Shown: positions 10,588-19,350 of the stretch, piece after piece | Layout: each line of letters starts with the position of its first letter | Position numbering within the stretch: the first letter of the stretch is position 1 | Assembly (NCBI GenBank): GCA_963422465.1 | Contig: OY730171.1 | Span: 868,001 to 932,000 of the forward strand | DNA: 64,000 nucleotides | Source of the DNA: Lichina pygmaea | Lineage: Eukaryota > Ascomycota > Lichinomycetes > Lichinales > Lichinaceae | Direction of reading: 5' to 3' | Notes under the pieces: generated by a model | What the model was told of the DNA's origin: nothing | Database searches by the model: none | The model's input: the letters and a program-made list of their open reading frames with translations, nothing else | Position numbers and translations under genes: made by a program

Positions 10588-11060
10588 ATGGGGACTGAGA
10601 CGAACCCATGTCTATCAAAGAAGAAATACCACGAGGAAGCTATGCTTACAGCATGGACCCACAAAATCTACAGCACGGCGAACTACAGTGGAGGTTTTGC
10701 ACGAAGCACTACTGCACCTACCACGAACAACTACGAAGGTACAGAGGACATTCACCCTACCACGCCACCTGCCACAAACATTGAGTCAATTGCGAGAAGG
10801 ATACGTGTGAAATCCACCTTTGGGACAAACGCCAACACACCGCATTCCCCGGGCACACACATGATTGGCACGAACGCCTCATGTTCCTACAGCAAGGCAA
10901 CAACTACAACTGCTACGTCAACAATTGGCAGTACTGCCTCAAGCCTGGATGTGACAAGCATCAGCAAGACAAATTCATGAACGGATTCCTCAGAACTGAT
11001 GGGAATAGCTGGACCCATTGCCCAGTCAGTGGTAAGACACTTCGATCGGGAAAAGACTGA
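10588..11060 (+). other. Cys/His repeat region of GyB-1
   Basis: This stretch between gag and protease encodes the same Cys/His-rich region that is open in GyB-3 (26716-27282), with Trp-x2-Cys-x4-Cys-x2-His motifs. The copy here is a fossil. Confidence 0.6.
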
Positions 11061-11098
11061 ACTCCCTTGTCAAGGGGTGACATCAGGAGCTCAACAAC

Positions 11099-14000
11099 AT
11101 GACCCCTAGCAACGCAAAGCACCTGCGATTGCCTGTGTCACTATACGCCAACACGCCGATACAGACATACGCACTTGTTGACTCTGGAGCCAGTGGGAAC
11201 TACATTTCAAGACAACTTTACGATACCCTCGGCACTGGAAGGAGACGCAAGCAGCAGCCCTATCAGCTCGCGATGGCAAATAGACAGACAGAGCTAGTCT
11301 GCCATGAGACGCAGCCAATGGAAATAGTTACCGGACACCATGCTGAAAGGATCCACCTTGATATTGTCAAGTTAGCCACTCAGGATATCTATTTGGGGAT
11401 GCCTTGGCTAAAGAAGCACAACCCAGTTGTTAACTGGAAGACAGGAGTACTCACGTTTAGGAACTGCACTAACAACACAGCTCAGACCTGTTACCAGCCG
11501 CAGAAGGCGTGGACAGATGAGGGAAGGAGTCCTCAGTGGAACCTCACCGACAGAAAGGACAACTCTCAAAAGAAGAGGTCTGCCTTGACAGGCACACCCC
11601 GGAACCAGGTGGCCAAACAGTCAGAGATGAAGAGAGAGGAAGTTGTTAACCCTCTGGAGATCCCTGAAGAGTACCGACCTGGGTATGATAACCTCTTTCA
11701 GGAAGAGACAACAACAGCAGTGTTGCCTAAGCACCAACCTTGGGATTATGAGATCAAGTTGCAACCAGGGACAGAGCCAGGATTTGGACCAATTTACCAG
11801 TTATCAGAGAAAGAGCTCCAAGTACTTCGCGAGTACCTGGAGGAAAACCTGAAAAAGGGTTTCATTCAAGAATCTCAATCGCCAGCAGGATACCCGATAC
11901 TATTTGCACCAAAGAAAGACGGAAGTCTTCGACTTTGTGTGGACTACAGGAAACTCAATGACATTACCATCAAGAACTGATATCTGTTGCCAAATGCAAA
12001 CAAATTGCGAGACAGGATCAGCCAAGCTACAATCTTTACCAAGCTGGACTTGAAAGGAGCATACAACCTGATACGCATGAAAGAAGGAGAAGAATGGAAG
12101 ACAGCCTTCAGAACCCAATACAGACACTACGAGTATCTGGTTATGCTATTCGGACTCACAAACGCACCAGCAACATGTCAAGCATTAATCAACAACATCA
12201 TCAGAGCACACCTGGACCAAACAGCTATCATCTACCTGGACAACATTCTTGTCTACTTGAACACACAACAAGAACATACCAAACATGTGAAGGATGTTCT
12301 ACGATGCCTACAAGAGGCAGGGCTCAAGCTCAACCCGAAGAAATGCAAGTTCAACAAACCGGAAGTTGAATTCCTCAGATACATCATAGGGATTGAAGGG
12401 ATCAAGATTGACCCTGAGAAAATCAAAGTGATTCAGCAATGGCCAACACTGACATCAGTTAAGGAAGTACAAGCCTTCCTGGGATTTGCCAACTTCAACC
12501 GACAGTTCATCAAGAACTACTCACAGATGGCAACTCCACTGACAGAACTCACAAAGAAGGACATGGAGTACCAGTGGACGGAGAGATAACAAAAAGCATT
12601 CCAACAGCTCAAGGACACTTGCGCCAAGGAACCAGTTCTCCTCAACTTCAAGACAGGCCAGCCGACACGAATCAAGACAGACACTTCAGATCAAGCAGTG
12701 GGAGCATGTCTATGCCAACAGGCAGACGGCAAGTGGCACCCAGTTGCCTACTACTCACGAAAAATAACACAAGCGGAACAAAACTATGATATCCACGATA
12801 AAGAGCTACTGGCAGTTGTCAACGCACTTGAACACTGGAGAGTGTACGCGGAAAGCAGTTCTGAACTCACCATTCTCACAGACCACAAGAATCTGACAAC
12901 ATTCACAACAACCAAGAAGCTGAACAGATGGCAAGTCAGATGGGCTGAACTCCTAGAGCAACACAAGTTCAAGATCTTGTACACCCCTGGACAAGACAAT
13001 AGGAGAGCAGACACACTAAGCCGACGAAAAGACCACATGGAAGATGATGAACACCAAGGAACAATCTTACAGCAGGACCAGCAAGGAAACCTGGTGCCCC
13101 AGCCACAGATCAACAAGCTCACAGCAGAAGACACTGAAGAACTAATAAGGAACTACCATGATAACCCAGCACACGGTCACCCAGGAATCTCCAAGACCAC
13201 AGACCTTATCCAACGGGCAGGGAACAATATCATTAACCTCCGACAACATGTCACAAACTACATCAGCAAGTGTCTACTATACCAGAAAAACAAACATGGA
13301 AGACATAAGCCATACAGAGAAGGACACCTGAACACAATACCGAAAGGCCCGTGGGAAGACATGTCAATGGACTTCATCACAAAGCTACCCAAGTCCAAAG
13401 ACCCAGTCACAGGAATCACCTACAACTTGATTATGGTGATAGTGGACAGATTCACAAAATATCTAATAGTGGTACCATTCAAGGAAACCCACACAGCAGA
13501 ACAGTTGGGACACCTTTTACTGGACAGATTGGTCAGAGACCACGGAGTTCTGATCACGATCATTACAGACAGAGACAAACTCTTCACATCCAACTACTGG
13601 AAGACAATCAGTGCAGCCATGGGAACAAAACCCAAAATGTCTACAGCCTATCACCCACGAACTGATGGCCAGACAGAGTGAGTGAACCAAGTCCTGGAGA
13701 CTTACTTACGGCATTACATCAACAAGACCCACAGCAATTGGGTACAGTTATTACCGGTGGCACAGCTGGCAATCAACCAGCACAGATCAGACTCAACAAA
13801 GGAATCACTATTTTTTGCCAATTTTGGACAACATGTGAACATCGGAATGCCAAGCAGAGCTTCACCAAACACAGAGAAAGCACTCCAACATGACAAGCTC
13901 CTACGACAAACACACACGATGATGAGGCACTACCTTCAAGAGACCTCAGAAAGAATGCAACGCCAAATGGACAAGAAATTGAAAATGGCACCTCAGCTAA

Positions 14001-14398
14001 AGAAGGGGGATAAAGTCTACCTCCTCACAAGAAATTGGAAAACAAAGAAACCAAGAACAAAGAAACTGGACCATGTCAAGGTCGGACCATTTTCAGTCGA
14101 AGAAAAAACTGGACCAGTCAACATCAGACTGCGACTACCGAGAGACGCTCAGGTACACCCAAACTTTCACATCTCAATGATCAAATTAGCTGACCAGAGC
14201 ACACCCTTGCAGGAAACATTTCATTACCAACCAGAGGAAGAACAGGAATTCAAGGCTGAACAGATCCTGAAGAGAAAAAGTCAGCGATACCTTGTCAAGT
14301 GGAAAGACTACCCAGACTCGGAAAATACCTGGGAGCCACTCAGGAACCTCGCGAACTGCCAGCTCCTCCTGCAGCAGTTCCGGCAGGAGCAGGACTGA
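11099..14398 (+). pseudogene. pol region of GyB-1 (PR-RT-RH-IN-chromodomain)
   Basis: Fossil pol. It holds a protease ([16 protein letters not shown] near 11180), reverse transcriptase (about 11740-12500), RNase H (KTDTSDQAVGACL near 12680, HDKELLAVV near 12800), an integrase zinc-binding and DDE core (about 13150-13800), and a chromodomain (RYLVKWKDYPDSENTWEPL near 14285-14345). It converges with, and slightly overlaps, the antisense ORF that ends near 14340. Broken into several frames. Confidence 0.92.
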
Positions 14399-14840
14399 AC
14401 AGCTCAGCCTGCAGCACGGACGCATCAATGACTGTCGCCGACAAGTCTTCACCATCCACCTCCATTTCAGCAACAAGGCACTGGAGCTTCTTCCTTGCTT
14501 GACCCTCAGCACCCTCAAGAACCTTTCGCTTTCGGGACACACAAGCCTGCAGCTCGGCAAGCTGCTTGACAAGAGCATCCCGCTTGGCCTCATCAACAGC
14601 CAAATCCTCGCGAAGGTTATCCCGAGTCATGTTCAGCGACTCCCAAGAAAGTGACACACAGGACTTTCCCCGACAAGTGCACTCAGCGCACTTCAACTTA
14701 TCGTTGTCGTCAGACATTCGGAAGCAGGGCTTGTGGTTCAAAACACAGAAGTCACACAGAGCAAGTGACACGAAGTTATGATCACAGATCTGGGCTGCCA
14801 GTTGGTTTCGGTAAGCAGAGGCATGTGATTTTGCAGACAT
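14340..14840 (-). CDS. Antisense Zn2Cys6-like/coiled-coil ORF of GyB-1
   Basis: Open antisense frame of about 167 codons from an ATG at 14840 (MSAKSHASAYRNQLAAQI). Residues about 28-60 contain C-x2-C-x6-C-x11-C-x2-C-x6-C (CDFCVLNHKPC, then CAECTCRGKSC), which fits the fungal Zn2Cys6 cluster spacing of C-x2-C-x6-C-x5-12-C-x2-C-x6-8-C. A long charged helix follows (coiled-coil-like, about 70-130), then a Ser/Gly/Ala tail. A TATA box in the antisense direction lies in the LTR about 75-80 nt upstream of this ATG. The same frame exists in GyB-2 (18850-19350) and GyB-3 (30658-31062) and, diverged, in GyA. A role as antisense-encoded regulator is inference; no function is known to me. Confidence 0.75.
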   Translation of the reverse strand: MSAKSHASAYRNQLAAQICDHNFVSLALCDFCVLNHKPCFRMSDDNDKLKCAECTCRGKSCVSLSWESLNMTRDNLREDLAVDEAKRDALVKQLAELQACVSRKRKVLEGAEGQARKKLQCLVAEMEVDGEDLSATVIDASVLQAELFSPAPAGTAAGGAGSSRGS

Positions 14841-14884
14841 ACTCAAGAATTCATCAGGATGATGAATGAAGGAGAGGAGGGTAG

Positions 14885-15483
14885 TGTTACGACCCAGGGA
14901 TGGGAGCCACTCATTTATAGGCAATCAGGCCGTGGGCCAGGCAAGAGGACACCATGGAAGTCAAGTGACCAACCAACAAGGGGTCACGTGACTGTCAAGA
15001 CACACACGGGAGTCTTGACGCATGATGCATGAAGCATCAAGACAATCTCACCAGTCTTGACGCATGATGCATGAAGCATCAAGACAATCTCACCAGTCTC
15101 GACACATGATGCATGAAGCATCAAGACAATCTCACCAGTCTTGACGCAGGGTGCATAACATGGTGGGACTGTCAAGACAATCTCACCTGTCTTGACGTCA
15201 AGACTGTCAAGACAATCTTGATTGTCTTGACAGGCCAGCACTATATAGTCCGGTGATAGTTCCCTTATGGAACAATCGTCTTCAACTCATGTTGTGATCC
15301 AGACAACTAGATCTACTTCAATACAATCCTTTGTACGAAGCCATTGATCAGGTGTCACCACCACCACGTTCCACCAAACCCCTTCGCACTCCTTGACACT
15401 CCTCTCCTGCGAGAACCAACCCGCCTTCCACTTCTCGCCCTAATCCTATACTCAGATAGGACAGTACGGTACAGACCGCAACA
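14885..15483 (+). repeat. GyB-1 3' LTR
   Basis: 599 bp, preceded by a purine tract (GAAGGAGAGGAGGG, about 14867-14881). About 17 transitions separate it from 8944-9542. Confidence 0.95.
14913..14919 (-). promoter_or_regulatory. Antisense TATA box in GyB-1 3' LTR
   Basis: TATAAAT on the minus strand, about 30 nt inside the LTR end and about 75 nt before the antisense ORF start. The counterparts are TATAAATA at 18770-18777 (GyB-2, plus strand) and TATATAAA at 31132-31139 (GyB-3, minus strand), although the GyB-3 U3 is otherwise unrelated. Conservation across a replaced U3 supports real use. Confidence 0.6.
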
Positions 15484-15488
15484 AAGGA

Positions 15489-17531
15489 ATCCGAATGGAC
15501 AACACAAAGACAGCAGCAGTACAAGACTGGCCAACACTCAAAAACCTCAAAGAAGTACAATCCTTCCTAGGATTTGCAAACTTCTACCGACAATTCATCA
15601 AGGACTACTCAAGAACAGCAGCAGCCTTGACAGAGTTAACCAGAAAGAACAAATCTTTCAGGTGGGGGGAGAGCCAGCGAGCGGCCTTCCAGGAGTTGAA
15701 GGATAAATTCATCTCCACACCTATTTTGGCATCATTTGATCCTGAGAAGAGGATTATTCTGGAAACTGATGCCTCAGACCAAGCATTGGAATCCTGCTTG
15801 TGTCAACCAGACGCCGACAACCGCTTACACCCTGTCGCGTACTGATTGAGAAAGTTCTCTGGCCCAGAACTGAGGTACGATGTTCACAACAAAGAGTTGT
15901 TAGCAATCGTCGACACATTCCAAGAATGGAGGCCTTACTTGGAGGGGGCAAAATACACAGTAGACATGTACTCGGACCACAAGAACTTAGCTTACTTCAC
16001 AACAACAAAGAAGCTAAACTGACGACAAGTTCGATGGGCAGAGTTGTTAGCATCATACAACTTCCAAATCCTCTACCAGAAGGGCACTGAAAATGCTCGA
16101 GCGGACACTCTCAGCAGGCGACCAGACCTGATGGATGAGAAAACAACAGAGGAACACCCAATCCTAGTGACAAAAGGACAAACCCTGGTCTATGCCCAAC
16201 CCCAACTGGCAACAACAGAAACAAAGAGTCCACTCCTTACCCTTGGCCACAAGACAGCAAACAAAAAGGAAATCGTGCCAGACAGAGCACAAGAGGAGGT
16301 GATCTGGAGGCACCATGACAGGCCTTTGCACAGACACCCCGGGTGAGATAAAACCTTGGAGAAAATCCAAAGGAACTACCACTTCGACAGAATGAAGCGC
16401 AAGGTGACAGAGTTTATCCGCAACTGCGAACAGTGCGCGAAGAACAAACCATCAAGGCATAAGCCCTACAGGCAGGCACAGCAAATAGACCTACCCGAGG
16501 CACTATAGGAAACTATCACAATGGATTTTGTGGTCAAGTTGCCAAAGTCAACAGACCCAGCAACAAAGGTAGTATACAATAGCATTTTGGTGGTTGTTGA
16601 CAAGCTCACCAAATACGCCCACCTGGTCCCATGGAAAGAGTCAGGAACTGCAAACAAACTTGCGAGTGTCCTACTCAAAGAGCTGGTAAGCCACTGAGGG
16701 CTACCAAAGACAATTATCTTGGATCAAGACAAACTCTTCACCTTGAAATTCTGGAACACGTGGACAAGGCAACTTGGCATTGATACAAGGATGTCAACAG
16801 CCTACCACCCACAAACTGACAGACAAACTGAGCGGACAAACCAGATAATAGAGCAGTATCTACAACACTACGTCAACCACCAGCAGGACAACTGGGTGGA
16901 ACTGCTACCAATAGCCCAGTTTGTGTACAACAACCAGCAACATAGCGTGACAGGGACAACACTGTTTTTTGTGAACTACGGAAGAAACCCCCGATAGCAG
17001 GCAACAGCAGGAGGCAATGTTGTTGATGTTAGCAAACTCGCTGCTATGCACGAGATGATGAAAACAATAATCGACCGTGCCCAGAACACCACCACCCGCT
17101 GATTACACGACAAAAGGTTGAAGGGACCAACCCTGGAAAGAGGGGATAAGGTCTACCTATCAACAAAAAACCTGCGCTCAAAGCGACTGAGCAAAAAGCT
17201 GGACCACGTACGAATCAGACTATTCAAAATCAAGAAGTGCACTGGGAAAGTCAACTATCAACTGAGACTGCCACGAAAAGCAAGGATACACCGAGTATTC
17301 CACATCTTGCTGCTCGAACCAGCACCCAGCGACACAGAGATCAAGACAGAATGGAACTTCAAGGACAATGAAGAAGAGTACGATGTTGAAAGGATCCTGG
17401 ATAGTCGAAGAAACAGACAGAAAACTGAGTACCTGGTGAAGTGGTTAGGATTTGACAAAGAGGAGAATTTGTGGGAACCAACCAAAAACTTCAGCTCTGC
17501 GATGAACCAGAAGCTGGTGGATTACCACTGA
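15489..17531 (+). pseudogene. pol region, 3' half, of GyA-0
   Basis: Fossil RT thumb, RNase H, integrase and chromodomain. It is homologous to the minus-strand GyA-1 pol at 1812-3950. It converges with the antisense ORF at 17491 and is broken. Confidence 0.88.
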
Positions 17532-18000
17532 GCAAACCCGCAGCAACCAGGTCTGACGGAGACAACAGCTTGAGAGAAGCCAAAGTCTCCGAAGAGAAGA
17601 TGTCCTCAAAGGACAGTGGAGCAGCAGTCTGACAGGCCTCCTGTTTGCGGATAACGCGGAGGGCCTCTTGTTCTTGAGTATCAAGGGACTCTTGATCCTT
17701 GATGGCTGACAGCTCACAACAGATGGCATCAGCCTCCTTCTGTGAGAGATGACCCAGCTGCCGGTGGAGGCAGATCTGCCAGGGAAGCAACTTTGACAAT
17801 TGGTCATCAGTCTCCTGCAGCTGAGCCTTGAGCTGCTCACGCTCAAGTTCCATCTTCTTCCATTCTGATTCTGAGAGATGAAGGTCGCAGCGACAACCCT
17901 TCTCGATGCACTGACAACAAAAAGATGATGCAGAACTCACGACACACTTGGCGTGGTCGCGACAACAAGCACCGCATGTGATTTTTGATTCCTTGCCTAT
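17491..18000 (-). CDS. Antisense Cys-rich/coiled-coil ORF of GyA-0 (fossil)
   Basis: Antisense frame before the 3' LTR. The Zn2Cys6-like spacing is visible (CGACCRDHAKC, then CCQCIEKGCRC), followed by DLHLSESEWKKMELEREQ and a long charged helix, then a Ser/Ala/Leu tail (FEDIFSSETLASLKLLSPSD) that matches the GyA-1 antisense tail (LEDFFSSEALASLEPLSPS). Agreement over the whole length between GyA-0 and GyA-1 shows it is a genuine family component rather than a chance frame. Confidence 0.7.
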   Translation of the reverse strand: MGKESKITCGACCRDHAKCVVSSASSFCCQCIEKGCRCDLHLSESEWKKMELEREQLKAQLQETDDQLSKLLPWQICLHRQLGHLSQKEADAICCELSAIKDQESLDTQEQEALRVIRKQEACQTAAPLSFEDIFSSETLASLKLLSPSDLVAAGLLSGNPPASGSSQS

Positions 18001-18124
18001 TTTGCCAACACGACAAGAGAGAAAACCACGACGACAAGTTCAAGTTGTCTGGCTTTGGTTCATGACAAAAGAGGAGCAGGAACAAAAAGGATCTGGGGAC
18101 AGAACCCTTGGAGAGAGGGGATAG

Positions 18125-18621
18125 TGTTAAGGCCTAGGCCGGAACAGCCCAGGTAAGTGAGGGAGGAGTGTTAGTCATACAGAACAACATCTGACTGATC
18201 TGGTGGACGAGCAAGAGCTAAGTGAGGAGCTCATCCGGTGGACAAGCAGGAGCTAAGCGAGGAGCTTGTCCGGTGGACAAGCAGGAGCTAAGCGAGGAGC
18301 TCATCCGGTGGACGAGCAGGAGCTAAGCGAGGAGCTCGTCCGGTGGATGAGCAGGAGCTAAGCGAGGAGCTCATCCACGCAAAAGAATGATACCCCTCAA
18401 GGAGACTCCCCCCCTTGGGGCATCTGTATAAAGACCCCCCAAAGGGCCCGGAGGGATTAGCTCTCTAGGCTGAACAAACAATACAAACCCATCGTACTGA
18501 GACAATAGCACAGGAGAGTTACCCCACCTGTCTATTCCTCTACCGAGTCCCTGTCTAGAATCCACTCTACAAAGCAACAGACTGTACTGGTTTCTGTGTG
18601 AACCCGGCCCGGCCTTTAACA
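18125..18621 (+). repeat. GyA-0 3' LTR (497 bp, variant U3)
   Basis: TGTTAAGG...TTTAACA. The ends and R/U5 match GyA-1 (GTATAAAG TATA region near 18428, and AGGCTGAAC, the same priming complement), but U3 is longer because of a 35-bp array. A purine tract GGAGAGAGGGGA precedes it. Confidence 0.88.
18202..18376 (+). repeat. Five 35-bp tandem units in GyA-0 U3
   Basis: Exactly five copies of a 35-bp unit (GGTGGACAAGCAGGAGCTAA...). GyA-1 has only a short trace of it. Tandem U3 units often act as enhancer or binding repeats; that is inference here. Confidence 0.9.
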
Positions 18622-18805
18622 CCTGCATCAAGACTGGTGAGATTGTCTTGATACTTCATGCATGCTGCGTCAAGCCACCTGTGTGTCTTGACAGTCACGT
18701 GACCCCTTGTCAGTTTGGTCACTTGACTTTTCTATAGTGTCCTCTTGCCTGGCCTGTGGCCTGTCTGCTTATAAATAAGTGGCTCCTATCCCAGGGATTG
18801 TAACA
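18622..18805 (-). repeat. GyB-2 3' LTR fragment
   Basis: 184 bp of the GyB LTR terminus, ending in TGTTAC on the minus strand at 18805. It contains TATAAATA on the plus strand (18770-18777) in position to drive the ORF starting at 18850. Confidence 0.88.
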
Positions 18806-18849
18806 CTATCCTCCTCTCTTTCATTCATCATCCTGATGAATTCTTGAGT

Positions 18850-19350
18850 ATGTCTGCGAGATCACGTGCCTCTGCTTACCGAAGACAACTGGCAGCCCAG
18901 ATCTGTGATCATAACTTTGTGTCACTTGCTCTGTGTGACTTCTGTGTTTTGAACCACAAGCCCTGTTTCCAAATGTCTGACAACAACAATAAGTTGAAGT
19001 GCGCTGAATGCACTTATTGTGGGAAGTCCTGTGTGTCACTTTCTTGGGAGTTGTTGAACATAACCTGAGATAATCTCTGCGAGGATGTGGCCACTGAAGA
19101 GGCAACATGTGACACACTCTTCGAACAGCTTGCTGCAGTGCAAGTTCATCTGTCTTGGAAGTGAAAGGTGTTGGAGAGTGCTGAGAGTCAAGCAAAGAAG
19201 AAGCTCCAGTGCCTTGTTGCTGAAATGGAGGCAGATAGTGAAGACTTGTCAGTGACAGTCATTGACACATCTGCGCTGCAGGCCAAGCTGTTCAGTCCTG
19301 CTTCTGCCAGAACTGCTGCAGAAGGAGCTGGCAGTTCGCAAGGTTCCTGA
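18850..19350 (+). CDS. Antisense Zn2Cys6-like ORF region of GyB-2 (fossil)
   Basis: Starts MSARSRASAYRRQLAAQICD, 80 nt after the TATA box in the LTR fragment. It contains CDFCVLNHKPC and CAECTYCGKSC in Zn2Cys6 spacing, then the charged helical part, ending in the same Ala/Gly/Ser tail (ALQAKLFSPASARTAAEGAG). It matches GyB-1 14340-14840 throughout despite heavy decay elsewhere. It is not fully open. Confidence 0.7.

Larger units (their letters stand above)
8944..15483 (+). mobile_element. GyB-1, LTR retrotransposon with both LTRs, nested in GyA-0
   Basis: Plus-oriented Ty3/gypsy chromovirus of 6,540 bp with two 599-bp LTRs (8944-9542, 14885-15483) and a perfect target duplication AAGGA (8939-8943, 15484-15488). 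It carries gag (about 9561-10475), a Cys/His region (about 10600-11060), protease-RT-RNase H-integrase-chromodomain (about 11099-14398) and an antisense Zn2Cys6-like ORF (14840 down to 14340). The LTRs differ at about 17 of 599 sites, all transitions, so its age is similar to GyA-1. This is the best preserved element of the window; it is still broken in about six to eight places. Confidence 0.96.
15484..18621 (+). mobile_element. GyA-0, right piece (RT end to 3' LTR)
   Basis: The rest of GyA-0 after GyB-1; 15484-15488 is the AAGGA duplication. It holds the end of reverse transcriptase, RNase H (LETDASDQALESCL near 15760), integrase (about 16320-17000), a chromodomain (EYLVKWLGFDKEENLWEPT near 17430), an antisense Cys-rich ORF and the 3' LTR. 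It ends at the junction with GyB-2 LTR sequence. Broken in several places. Confidence 0.92.

Noticed and set aside
18202-18376. Regular 35-bp repeats reminiscent of a CRISPR array
   Set aside because: Units are directly head to tail with no spacers, lie inside an LTR, and the genome is eukaryotic.
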